Assembly (NCBI GenBank): GCA_019054805.1 | Contig: JAHQIY010000039.1 | Span: 248,001-312,000, forward strand | Direction: 5' to 3' | DNA: 64,000 nucleotides | From: Brachionus manjavacas | Lineage: Eukaryota; Rotifera; Eurotatoria; Ploima; Brachionidae | Shown here: positions 48,965-62,400 of the stretch, in pieces | How the letters are laid out: each line of letters opens with the position of its first letter | Numbering within the stretch: position 1 is the stretch's first letter | Notes under the pieces: generated by a model | The model's input: the letters and a program-made list of their open reading frames with translations, nothing else | The model's database searches: none | Told to the model about the DNA's origin: nothing | Program-made: the position numbers and the translations under genes

Positions 48965-49230
48965 AATTGAGCAGTGAAATGGTAAAATACCTTCTTGAGG
49001 ACGTAACCTCCAGATAAATTTTTAAAAACTCTTCCCTTTGTCTTTTACAGATCAAATTTACATCAAAGATTCGAATGGTTATGCACGTTAGAAAATAACA
49101 AGTGATTACTAGTTAATGAGTTTACAAAGCGTTGCAGAATGGTAAATTTTTTAGCTACGATAATGATTAATAGCTCAAATTCAAAAGCGCAAAAATTTCT
49201 ACTTGATAAATTATACAGGAAAACAAAATT
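48965..49230. repeat. Isolated diverged monomer of the 337-bp satellite
   Basis: It aligns in order with the array monomer: CTTTTACAGATCAAA, AAAGATTCGAA, GTGATTAC, GCAGAATGGTAAATTTTTTA, CTACGATAATGATTAATAG and GCGCAAAA. Divergence is perhaps 15-25% by eye, and the hairpin half of the monomer is scarcely recognisable. It is separated from the array by 1.2 kb of inserted elements. Confidence 0.75.
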
Positions 49231-49299
49231 TAAGACTAATGGACAATATTTTCTTTTAGAAAATTATCTTAAAATAACATTTTTTCCTCTTACTCTTAA

Positions 49300-50310
49300 A
49301 CCTCTTCGAATATTTCGATTATTCGATTATTATTATCTTAAACTGATACCTTCGAAATCTTATCGAATATTTCGATTATTCAATTATTTGAATTAATTAA
49401 TGTTTAATTTTTTTAGAACAAAAAAATTTTATTAAGAGAAAAATTATCTTATTTTTATTATTATCTTATTTTTTTATTATTATTATTTTTTTTTTTATTA
49501 TTATTATTATATCACTTGGGTACTAAAAATCAAAAAGGCAAGTTCTACTAGGGCGATTCGCGAAGCAAACTAAAGGTGTCAATTCAGAAAAGAAACTTAA
49601 GAGCAATTTTTAGCGATTTGAAAAATTCAGCTCGACAGTCATTAAGGAAGCTAATCTAAACTTAGGTCCCATCAAAAGGGATTTTTTATATTGTGACATC
49701 TATTTTTTTTAATTTAGTTCGTGTTTAGAATTTCTTCCATTCGGCTTTTATTCATTGTTTCAAATAAACAAAAAAAATAAAAAACAAAATGGTTCTTTGT
49801 AAAATGTTTGCTGCATTGTTTACGTCCTGAAACTTGATTGAATGTTTGCTCACAAACTGGCTATTCAATCCTTTCAACTCTTCGTGGTTTGATATGTTAT
49901 GAAATTTATGACATTTACTTCTTAAATTTCTATTCATGACGCATTATGTTTACCATTAAAAAAATTTAACTTTTTTGGAAAAAAAGAAAAATGAAGGAAA
50001 CAAATTTTGTCTGATGAATTTTTTATCGAATGATGTCTGAAATTTTTAGAGCACTCCTCCAGAAACTCTATTAAAATTTCAATTGTAACCGGGATTAAAT
50101 ATTTTGGTACACGAAGCTTCATAATTTCATTATCGAATGATTTAAATATTCGGATAGGTTTAAAAAAAAATATTTTTTATTTTTAAATAATCGAATAATT
50201 GATATATTCGAAATGGTTTAAAAAAAAAAAATTTGATTGTTGAATAATCAAATAATTGAAATATTCGAAAACGAGAATGGAGACTTAATGAACGAAAAAT
50301 CGAAATTTTC
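49300..50310. mobile_element. Inverted-repeat element with TTCGAATATTTCGATTATT termini
   Basis: The left end has two copies of CGAATATTTCGATTATTC (49316, 49361) and the right end has two inverted relatives (near 50186-50206 and 50241-50268), like sub-terminal repeats of a DNA transposon. Between them, minus-strand frames encode KCHKFHNISNHEELKGLNSQ (49.75-49.94 kb) and KLRVPKYLIPVTIEILIEFL (49.93-50.12 kb), possible transposase remnants that I do not recognise. A LINE A fragment is nested inside. Confidence 0.4.
49488..49699 (+). mobile_element. Inverted copy of the LINE A 5' segment
   Basis: This is an almost perfect reverse complement of 46408-46610, including the adjoining ATT repeat. It carries the same reverse-transcriptase remnant (AAATTCAGCTCGACAGTCAT and on). 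Identity is close to 99% over the first 180 bp and falls off near 49680-49699. Confidence 0.85.
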
Positions 50311-50409
50311 GAAAGTATTTCGTAGGGAAAATTTCTTACAGAATAATTTCAAAATTATTATTTTATTTCAAAATAATATTAAGATTATTCTAATTGTCCA
50401 TTTTTGAAA

Positions 50410-53400
50410 ATTAAAAGACAGGAACTATAAAAACTTCGTATTAGCAAAAAACCCATTTTTTGACGTTTTTCAAAAAGGTTTTTTGCAATGAATTTTTCAA
50501 ATTATGGAAAACCGAAGTTACCACTAGATAGATCTTGAAATTTTCTTGACTTTGGCTTTTACAGTTCAAAAAAAGGTCAAAGATTCGAAAAGTTATGCGC
50601 ATGCGAAACTTGCAAGTGATTACCAATAACTGAGTTTTCAAATCACTGCAGAATGGTCAATTTTTTAGCTACGATAATAGTTAATAGCTCAAATTCAAGA
50701 GCGCAAAAAGTTCTACATGATACAATTTACAGGAGTCCAAAAAGTTAAAAGGACAAGAAATTAGGCGACTTCGAAAAAGAGCAAAAAACCCATTTTTTGA
50801 CGTTTTTCAAAAAGGTTTTTTGCAATGAATTTTTCAAATTATGGAAAACCGAAGTTACCACTAGATAGATCTTGAAATTTTCTTGACTTTGGCTTTTTCA
50901 GATTAAAAAAAAATAAAAGATTCGAAAAGTAATGCGCATGCGAAACTTGCAAGTGATTACCAATCACTGAGTTTTCAAATCACTGCAGAATGGTCAATTT
51001 TTTAGCTACGATAATAGTTAATAGCTCAAATTCAAGAGCGCAAAAAGTTCTACATGATACAATTAACAGGTGTCCAAAAAATTAAAAAGACAAGAAATTA
51101 GGCGACTTCGAAAAAGAGCAAAAAACCCATTTTTTGACGTTTTTCAAAAAGGTTTTTTGCAATGAATTTTTCAAATTATGGAAAACCGAAGTTACCACTA
51201 GATAGATCTTGAAATTTTCTTGACTTTGGCTTTTACAGATCAAAAAAAGGTCAAAGATTCGAAAAGTTATGCGCATGCGAAACTTGCAAGTGATTACCAA
51301 TAACTGAGTTTTCAAATCACTGCAGAATGGTCAATTTTTTAGCTACGATAATGATTAATAGCTGAAATTCAAGAGCGCAAAAAGTTCTACATGATACAAT
51401 TTACAGAAGTCCAAAAAATTAAAAGTACAAGAATTTAGGCGACTTCGAAAAAGAGCAAAAAAAACATTTTTTGACGTTTTTCAAAATGGTTTTTTGCAAT
51501 GAATTTTTAAAATTATTGAAACCGAAGTTACCACTAGATAGATCTTGAAATTTTCCTGACTTTGGTTTTACAGATCAAAAAAAGGTCAAAGATTCGAAAA
51601 GTTATGCGCATGCGAAACTTGCAAGTGATTACCAATCACTGAGTTTTCAAATCACTGCAGAATGGTCAATTTTTTAGCTACGATAATAGTTAATAGCTCA
51701 AATTCAAGAGCGCAAAAAGTTCTACATGATACAATTTACAGGAGTCCAAAAAGTTAAAAGGACAAGAAATTAGGCGACTTCGAAAAAGAGCAAAAAACCC
51801 ATTTTTTGACGTTTTTCAAAAAGGTTTTTTGCAATGAATTTTTCAAATTATGGAAAACCGAAGTTACCACTAGATAGATCTTGAAATTTTCTTGACTTTG
51901 GCTTTTACAGATCAAAAAAAGGTCAAAGATTCGAAAAGTTATGCGCATGCGAAACTTGCAAGTGATTACCAATAACTGAGTTTTCAAATCACTGCAGAAT
52001 GGTCAATTTTTTAGCTACGATAATGATTAATAGCTCAAATTCAAGAGCGCAAAAAGTTCTACATGATACAATTTACAGGAGTCCAAAAAGTTAAAAGGAC
52101 AAGAAATTAGGCGACTTCGAAAAAGAGCAAAAAACCCATTTTTTGACGTTTTTCAAAAAGGTTTTTTGCAATGAATTTTTCAAATTATGGAAAACCGAAG
52201 TTAACACTAGATAGATCTTGAAATTTTCTTGACTTTGGCTTTTACAGATCAAATAAAGGTCAAAGATTCGAAAAGTTATGCGCATGCGAAACTTGCAAGT
52301 GATTACCAATAACTGAGTTTTCAAATCACTGCAGAATGGTCAATTTTTTAGCTACGATAATGATTAATAGCTCAAATTCAAGAGCGCAAAAAGTTCTACA
52401 TGATACAATTTACAATTTTCCAAAAAGTTAAAAGGACAAGAAATTAGGCGACTTCGAAAAAGAGCAAAAAACCCATTTTTTGACGTTTTTCAAAAAGGTT
52501 TTTTGCAATGAATTTTTCAAATTATGGAAAACCGAAGTTACCACTAGATAGATCTTGAAATTTTCTTGACTTTGGCTTTTACAGATCAAAAAAAGGTCAA
52601 AGATTCGAAAAGTTATGCGCATGCGAAACTTGCAAGTGATTACCAATAACTGAGTTTTCAAATCACTGCAGAATGGTCAATTTTTTAGCTACGATAATGA
52701 TTAATAGCTCAAATTCAAGAGCGCAAAAAGTTCTACATGATACAATTTACAGGAGTCCAAAAAGTTAAAAGGACAAGAAATTAGGCGACTTCGAAAAAGA
52801 GCAAAAAACCCATTTTTTGACGTTTTTCAAAAAGGTTTTTTGCAATGAATTTTTCAAATTATGGAAAACCGAAGTTACCACTAGATAGATCTTGAAATTT
52901 TCTTGACTTTGGCTTTTACAGATCAAAAAAAGGTCAAAGATTCGAAAAGTTATGCGCATGCGAAACTTGCAAGTGATTACCAATAACTGAGTTTTCAAAT
53001 CACTGCAGAATGGTCAATTTTTTAGCTACGATAATGATTAATAGCTCAAATTCAAGAGCGCAAAAAGTTCTACATGATACAATTTACAGGAGTCCAAAAA
53101 GTTAAAAGGACAAGAAATTAGGCGACTTCGAAAAAGAGCAAAAAACCCATTTTTTGACGTTTTTCAAAAAGGTTTTTTGCAATGAATTTTTCAAATTATG
53201 GAAAACCGAAGTTACCACTAGATAGATCTTGAAATTTTCTTGACTTTGGCTTTTACAGATCAAAAAAAGGTCAAAGATTCGAAAAGTTATGCGCATGCGA
53301 AACTTGCAAGTGATTACCAATAACTGAGTTTTCAAATCACTGCAGAATGGTCAATTTTTTAGCTACGATAATGATTAATAGCTCAAATTCAAGAGCGCAA

Positions 53401-56400
53401 AAAGTTCTACATGATACAATTTACAGGAGTCCAAAAAGTTAAAAGGACAAGAAATTAGGCGACTTCGAAAAAGAGCAAAAAACCCATTTTTTGACGTTTT
53501 TCAAAAAGGTTTTTTGCAATGAATTTTTCAAATTATGGAAAACCGAAGTTACCACTAGATAGATCTTGAAATTTTCTTGACTTTGGCTTTTACAGATCAA
53601 AATAGGTCAAAGATTCGAAAAGTAATGCGCATGCGAAACTTGCAAGTGATTACCAATAACTGAGTTTTCAAATCACTGCAGAATGGTCAATTTTTTAGCT
53701 ACGATAATGATTAATAGCTCAAATTCAAGAGCGCAAAAAGTTCTACATGATACAATTTACAGGAGTCCAAAAAGTTAAAAGGACAAGAAATTAGGCGACT
53801 TCGAAAAAGAGCAAAAAACCCATTTTTTGACGTTTTTCAAAAAGGTTTTTGCAATGAATTTTTCAAATTATGGAAAACCGAAGTTACCACTAGATAGATC
53901 TTGAAATTTTCTTGACTTTGGCTTTTACAGATCAAAAAAAGGTCAAAGATTCGAAAAGTTATGCGCATGCGAAACTTGCAAGTGATTACCAATAACTGAG
54001 TTTTCAAATCACTGCAGAATGGTCAATTTTTTAGCTACGATAATGATTAATAGCTCAAATTCAAGAGCGCAAAAAGTTCTACATGATACAATTTACAGGA
54101 GTCCAAAAAGTTAAAAGGACAAGAAATTAGGCGACTTCGAAAAAGAGCAAAAAACCCATTTTTTGACGTTTTTCAAAAAGGTTTTTTGCAATGAATTTTT
54201 CAAATTATGGAAAACCGAAGTTACCACTAGATAGATCTTGAAATTTTCTTGACTTTGGCTTTTACAGATCAAAATAGGTCAAAGATTCGAAAAGTTATGC
54301 GCATGCGAAACTTGCAAGTGATTACCAATAACTGAGTTTTCAAATCACTGCAGAATGGTCAATTTTTTAGCTACGATAATGATTAATAGCTCAAATTCAA
54401 GAGCGCAAAAAGTTCTACATGATACAATTTACAGGAGTCCAAAAAGTTAAAAGGACAAGAAATTAGGCGACTTCGAAAAAGAGCAAAAAACCCATTTTTT
54501 GACGTTTTTCAAAAAGGTTTTTGCAATGAATTTTTCAAATTATGGAAAACCGAAGTTACCACTAGATAGATCTTGAAATTTTCTTGACTTTGGCTTTTAC
54601 AGATCAAAAAAAGGTCAAAGATTCGAAAAGTTATGCGCATGCGAAACTTGCAAGTGATTACCAATAACTGAGTTTTCAAATCACTGCAGAATGGTCAATT
54701 TTTTAGCTACGATAATGATTAATAGCTCAAATTCAAGAGCGCAAAAAGTTCTACATGATACAATTTACAGGAGTCCAAAAAGTTAAAAGGACAAGAAATT
54801 AGGCGACTTCGAAAAAGAGCAAAAAACCCATTTTTTGACGTTTTTCAAAAAGGTTTTTTGCAATGAATTTTTCAAATTATGGAAAACCGAAGTTACCACT
54901 AGATAGATCTTGAAATTTTCTTGACTTTGGCTTTTACAGATCAAAAAAAGGTCAAAGATTCGAAAAGTAATGCGCATGCGAAACTTGCAAGTGATTACCA
55001 ATAACTGAGTTTTCAAATCACTGCAGAATGGTCAATTTTTTAGCTACGATAATGATTAATAGCTCAAATTCAAGAGCGCAAAAAGTTCTACATGATACAA
55101 TTTACAGGAGTCCAAAAAGTTAAAAGGACAAGAAATTAGGCGACTTCGAAAAAGAGCAAAAAACCCATTTTTTGACGTTTTTCAAAAAGGTTTTTTGCAA
55201 TGAATTTTTCAAATTATGGAAAACCGAAGTTACCACTAGATAGATCTTGAAATTTTCTTGACTTTGGCTTTTACAGATCAAAATAGGTCAAAGATTCGAA
55301 AAGTTATGCGCATGCGAAACTTGCAAGTGATTACCAATAACTGAGTTTTCAAATCACTGCAGAATGGTCAATTTTTTAGCTACGATAATGATTAATAGCT
55401 CAAATTCAAGAGCGCAAAAAGTTCTACATGATACAATTTACAGGAGTCCAAAAAGTTAAAAGGACAAGAAATTAGGCGACTTCGAAAAAGAGCAAAAAAC
55501 CCATTTTTTGACGTTTTTCAAAAAGGTTTTTTGCAATGAATTTTTCAAATTATGGAAAACCGAAGTTACCACTAGATAGATCTTGAAATTTTCTTGACTT
55601 TGGCTTTTACAGATCAAAAAAAGGTCAAAGATTCGAAAAGTTATGCGCATGCGAAACTTGCAAGTGATTACCAATAACTGAGTTTTCAAATCACTGCAGA
55701 ATGGTCAATTTTTTAGCTACGATAATGATTAATAGCTCAAATTCAAGAGCGCAAAAAGTTCTACATGATACAATTTACAGGAGTCCAAAAAGTTAAAAGG
55801 ACAAGAAATTAGGCGACTTCGAAAAAGAGCAAAAAACCCATTTTTTGACGTTTTTCAAAAAGGTTTTTTGCAATGAATTTTTCAAATTATGGAAAACCGA
55901 AGTTACCACTAGATAGATCTTGAAATTTTCTTGACTTTGGCTTTTACAGATCAAAAAAAGGTCAAAGATTCGAAAAGTTATGCGCATGCGAAACTTGCAA
56001 GTGATTACCAATAACTGAGTTTTCAAATCACTGCAGAATGGTCAATTTTTTAGCTACGATAATGATTAATAGCTCAAATTCAAGAGCGCAAAAAGTTCTA
56101 CATGATACAATTTACAGGAGTCCAAAAAGTTAAAAGGACAAGAAATTAGGCGACTTCGAAAAAGAGCAAAAAACCCATTTTTTGACGTTTTTCAAAAAGG
56201 TTTTTTGCAATGAATTTTTCAAATTATGGAAAACCGAAGTTACCACTAGATAGATCTTGAAATTTTCTTGACTTTGGCTTTTACAGATCAAAAAAAGGTC
56301 AAAGATTCGAAAAGTTATGCGCATGCGAAACTTGCAAGTGATTACCAATAACTGAGTTTTCAAATCACTGCAGAATGGTCAATTTTTTAGCTACGATAAT

Positions 56401-59400
56401 GATTAATAGCTCAAATTCAAGAGCGCAAAAAGTTCTACATGATACAATTTACAGGAGTCCAAAAAGTTAAAAGGACAAGAAATTAGGCGACTTCGAAAAA
56501 GAGCAAAAAACCCATTTTTTGACGTTTTTCAAAAAGGTTTTTTGCAATGAATTTTTCAAATTATGGAAAACCGAAGTTACCACTAGATAGATCTTGAAAT
56601 TTTCTTGACTTTGGCTTTTACAGATCAAAAAAAGGTCAAAGATTCGAAAAGTTATGCGCATGCGAAACTTGCAAGTGATTACCAATAACTGAGTTTTCAA
56701 ATCACTGCAGAATGGTCAATTTTTTAGCTACGATAATGATTAATAGCTCAAATTCAAGAGCGCAAAAAGTTCTACATGATACAATTTACAGGAGTCCAAA
56801 AAGTTAAAAGGACAAGAAATTAGGCGACTTCGAAAAAGAGCAAAAAACCCATTTTTTGACGTTTTTCAAAAAGGTTTTTTGCAATGAATTTTTCAAATTA
56901 TGGAAAACCGAAGTTACCACTAGATAGATCTTGAAATTTTCTTGACTTTGGCTTTTACAGATCAAAAAAAGGTCAAAGATTCGAAAAGTTATGCGCATGC
57001 GAAACTTGCAAGTGATTACCAATAACTGAGTTTTCAAATCACTGCAGAATGGTCAATTTTTTAGCTACGATAATGATTAATAGCTCAAATTCAAGAGCGC
57101 AAAAAGTTCTACATGATACAATTTACAGGAGTCCAAAAAGTTAAAAGGACAAGAAATTAGGCGACTTCGAAAAAGAGCAAAAAACCCATTTTTTGACGTT
57201 TTTCAAAAAGGTTTTTTGCAATGAATTTTTCAAATTATGGAAAACCGAAGTTACCACTAGATAGATCTTGAAATTTTCTTGACTTTGGCTTTTACAGATC
57301 AAAAAAAGGTCAAAGATTCGAAAAGTAATGCGCATGCGAAACTTGCAAGTGATTACCAATAACTGAGTTTTCAAATCACTGCAGAATGGTCAATTTTTTA
57401 GCTACGATAATGATTAATAGCTCAAATTCAAGAGCGCAAAAAGTTCTACATGATACAATTTACAGGAGTCCAAAAAGTTAAAAGGACAAGAAATTAGGCG
57501 ACTTCGAAAAAGAGCAAAAAACCCATTTTTTGACGTTTTTCAAAAAGGTTTTTTGCAATGAATTTTTCAAATTATGGAAAACCGAAGTTACCACTAGATA
57601 GATCTTGAAATTTTCTTGACTTTGGCTTTTACAGATCAAAAAAAGGTCAAAGATTCGAAAAGTTATGCGCATGCGAAACTTGCAAGTGATTACCAATAAC
57701 TGAGTTTTCAAATCACTGCAGAATGGTCAATTTTTTAGCTACGATAATGATTAATAGCTCAAATTCAAGAGCGCAAAAAGTTCTACATGATACAATTTAC
57801 AGGAGTCCAAAAAGTTAAAAGGACAAGAAATTAGGCGACTTCGAAAAAGAGCAAAAAACCCATTTTTTGACGTTTTTCAAAAAGGTTTTTTGCAATGAAT
57901 TTTTCAAATTATGGAAAACCGAAGTTACCACTAGATAGATCTTGAAATTTTCTTGACTTTGGCTTTTACAGATCAAAATAGGTCAAAGATTCGAAAAGTT
58001 ATGCGCATGCGAAACTTGCAAGTGATTACCAATAACTGAGTTTTCAAATCACTGCAGAATGGTCAATTTTTTAGCTACGATAATGATTAATAGCTCAAAT
58101 TCAAGAGCGCAAAAAGTTCTACATGATACAATTTACAGGAGTCCAAAAAGTTAAAAGGACAAGAAATTAGGCGACTTCGAAAAAGAGCAAAAAACCCATT
58201 TTTTGACGTTTTTCAAAAAGGTTTTTTGCAATGAATTTTTCAAATTATGGAAAACCGAAGTTACCACTAGATAGATCTTGAAATTTTCTTGACTTTGGCT
58301 TTTACAGATCAAAATAGGTCAAAGATTCGAAAAGTTATGCGCATGCGAAACTTGCAAGTGATTACCAATAACTGAGTTTTCAAATCACTGCAGAATGGTC
58401 AATTTTTTAGCTACGATAATGATTAATAGCTCAAATTCAAGAGCGCAAAAAGTTCTACATGATACAATTTACAGGAGTCCAAAAAGTTAAAAGGACAAGA
58501 AATTAGGCGACTTCGAAAAAGAGCAAAAAACCCATTTTTTGACGTTTTTCAAAAAGGTTTTTTGCAATGAATTTTTCAAATTATGGAAAACCGAAGTTAC
58601 CACTAGATAGATCTTGAAATTTTCTTGACTTTGGCTTTTACAGATCAAAAAAAGGTCAAAGATTCGAAAAGTTATGCGCATGCGAAACTTGCAAGTGATT
58701 ACCAATAACTGAGTTTTCAAATCACTGCAGAATGGTCAATTTTTTAGCTACGATAATGATTAATAGCTCAAATTCAAGAGCGCAAAAAGTTCTACATGAT
58801 ACAATTTACAGGAGTCCAAAAAGTTAAAAGGACAAGAAATTAGGCGACTTCGAAAAAGAGCAAAAAACCCATTTTTTGACGTTTTTCAAAAAGGTTTTTT
58901 GCAATGAATTTTTCAAATTATGGAAAACCGAAGTTACCACTAGATAGATCTTGAAATTTTCTTGACTTTGGCTTTTACAGATCAAAAAAAGGTCAAAGAT
59001 TCGAAAAGTTATGCGCATGCGAAACTTGCAAGTGATTACCAATAACTGAGTTTTCAAATCACTGCAGAATGGTCAATTTTTTAGCTACGATAATGATTAA
59101 TAGCTCAAATTCAAGAGCGCAAAAAGTTCTACATGATACAATTTACAGGAGTCCAAAAAGTTAAAAGGACAAGAAATTAGGCGACTTCGAAAAAGAGCAA
59201 AAAACCCATTTTTTGACGTTTTTCAAAAAGGTTTTTTGCAATGAATTTTTCAAATTATGGAAAACCGAAGTTACCACTAGATAGATCTTGAAATTTTCTT
59301 GACTTTGGCTTTTACAGATCAAAAAAGGTCAAAGATTCGAAAAGTTATGCGCATGCGAAACTTGCAAGTGATTACCAATAACTGAGTTTTCAAATCACTG

Positions 59401-62400
59401 CAGAATGGTCAATTTTTTAGCTACGATAATGATTAATAGCTCAAATTCAAGAGCGCAAAAAGTTCTACATGATACAATTTACAGGAGTCCAAAAAGTTAA
59501 AAGGACAAGAAATTAGGCGACTTCGAAAAAGAGCAAAAAACCCATTTTTTGACGTTTTTCAAAAAGGTTTTTTGCAATGAATTTTTCAAATTATGGAAAA
59601 CCGAAGTTACCACTAGATAGATCTTGAAATTTTCTTGACTTTGGCTTTTACAGATCAAAAAAAGGTCAAAGATTCGAAAAGTTATGCGCATGCGAAACTT
59701 GCAAGTGATTACCAATAACTGAGTTTTCAAATCACTGCAGAATGGTCAATTTTTTAGCTACGATAATGATTAATAGCTCAAATTCAAGAGCGCAAAAAGT
59801 TCTACATGATACAATTTACAGGAGTCCAAAAAGTTAAAAGGACAAGAAATTAGGCGACTTCGAAAAAGAGCAAAAAACCCATTTTTTGACGTTTTTCAAA
59901 AAGGTTTTTTGCAATGAATTTTTCAAATTATGGAAAACCGAAGTTACCACTAGATAGATCTTGAAATTTTCTTGACTTTGGCTTTTACAGATCAAAAAAA
60001 GGTCAAAGATTCGAAAAGTTATGCGCATGCGAAACTTGCAAGTGATTACCAATAACTGAGTTTTCAAATCACTGCAGAATGGTCAATTTTTTAGCTACGA
60101 TAATGATTAATAGCTCAAATTCAAGAGCGCAAAAAGTTCTACATGATACAATTTACAGGAGTCCAAAAAGTTAAAAGGACAAGAAATTAGGCGACTTCGA
60201 AAAAGAGCAAAAAACCCATTTTTTGACGTTTTTCAAAAAGGTTTTTTGCAATGAATTTTTCAAATTATGGAAAACCGAAGTTACCACTAGATAGATCTTG
60301 AAATTTTCTTGACTTTGGCTTTTACAGATCAAAAAAAGGTCAAAGATTCGAAAAGTTATGCGCATGCGAAACTTGCAAGTGATTACCAATAACTGAGTTT
60401 TCAAATCACTGCAGAATGGTCAATTTTTTAGCTACGATAATGATTAATAGCTCAAATTCAAGAGCGCAAAAAGTTCTACATGATACAATTTACAGGAGTC
60501 CAAAAAATTTAAAGGACAAGAAATTAGGCGACTTCGAAAAAGAGCAAAAAACCCATTTTTTGACGTTTTTCAAAAAGGTTTTTTGCAATGAATTTTTCAA
60601 ATTATGGAAAACCGAAGTTACCACTAGATAGATCTTGAAATTTTCTTGACTTTGGCTTTTACAGATCAAAAAAAGTCAAAGATTCGAAAAGTTATGCGCA
60701 TGCGAAACTTGCAAGTGATTACCAATAACTGAGTTTTCAAATCACTGCAGAATGGTCAATTTTTTAGCTACGATAATGATTAATAGCTCAAATTCAAGAG
60801 CGCAAAAAGTTCTACATGATACAATTTACAGGAGTCCAAAAAGTTAAAAGGACAAGAAATTAGGCGACTTCGAAAAAGAGCAAAAAACCCATTTTTTGAC
60901 GTTTTTCAAAAAGGTTTTTTGCAATGAATTTTTCAAATTATGGAAAACCGAAGTTACCACTAGATAGATCTTGAAATTTTCTTGACTTTGGCTTTTACAG
61001 ATCAAAAAAAGGTCAAAGATTCGAAAAGTTATGCGCATGCGAAACTTGCAAGTGATTACCAATAACTGAGTTTTCAAATCACTGCAGAATGGTCAATTTT
61101 TTAGCTACGATAATGATTAATAGCTCAAATTCAAGAGCGCAAAAAGTTCTACATGATACAATTTACAGGAGTCCAAAAAGTTAAAAGGACAAGAAATTAG
61201 GCGACTTCGAAAAAGAGCAAAAAACCCATTTTTTGACGTTTTTCAAAAAGGTTTTTTGCAATGAATTTTTCAAATTATGGAAAACCGAAGTTACCACTAG
61301 ATAGATCTTGAAATTTTCTTGACTTTGGCTTTTACAGATCAAAAAAAGGTCAAAGATTCGAAAAGTTATGCGCATGCGAAACTTGCAAGTGATTACCAAT
61401 AACTGAGTTTTCAAATCACTGCAGAATGGTCAATTTTTTAGCTACGATAATGATTAATAGCTCAAATTCAAGAGCGCAAAAAGTTCTACATGATACAATT
61501 TACAGGAGTCCAAAAAGTTAAAAGGACAAGAAATTAGGCGACTTCGAAAAAGAGCAAAAAACCCATTTTTTGACGTTTTTCAAAAAGGTTTTTTGCAATG
61601 AATTTTTCAAATTATGGAAAACCGAAGTTACCACTAGATAGATCTTGAAATTTTCTTGACTTTGGCTTTTACAGATCAAAAAAAGGTCAAAGATTCGAAA
61701 AGTTATGCGCATGCGAAACTTGCAAGTGATTACCAATAACTGAGTTTTCAAATCACTGCAGAATGGTCAATTTTTTAGCTACGATAATGATTAATAGCTC
61801 AAATTCAAGAGCGCAAAAAGTTCTACATGATACAATTTACAGGAGTCCAAAAAGTTAAAAGGACAAGAAATTAGGCGACTTCGAAAAAGAGCAAAAAACC
61901 CATTTTTTGACGTTTTTCAAAAAGGTTTTTTGCAATGAATTTTTCAAATTATGGAAAACCGAAGTTACCACTAGATAGATCTTGAAATTTTCTTGACTTT
62001 GGCTTTTACAGATCAAAATAGGTCAAAGATTCGAAAAGTTATGCGCATGCGAAACTTGCAAGTGATTACCAATAACTGAGTTTTCAAATCACTGCAGAAT
62101 GGTCAATTTTTTAGCTACGATAATGATTAATAGCTCAAATTCAAGAGCGCAAAAAGTTCTACATGATACAATTTACAGGAGTCCAAAAAGTTAAAAGGAC
62201 AAGAAATTAGGCGACTTCGAAAAAGAGCAAAAAACCCATTTTTTGACGTTTTTCAAAAAGGTTTTTTGCAATGAATTTTTCAAATTATGGAAAACCGAAG
62301 TTACCACTAGATAGATCTTGAAATTTTCTTGACTTTGGCTTTTACAGATCAAAAAAAGGTCAAAGATTCGAAAAGTTATGCGCATGCGAAACTTGCAAGT

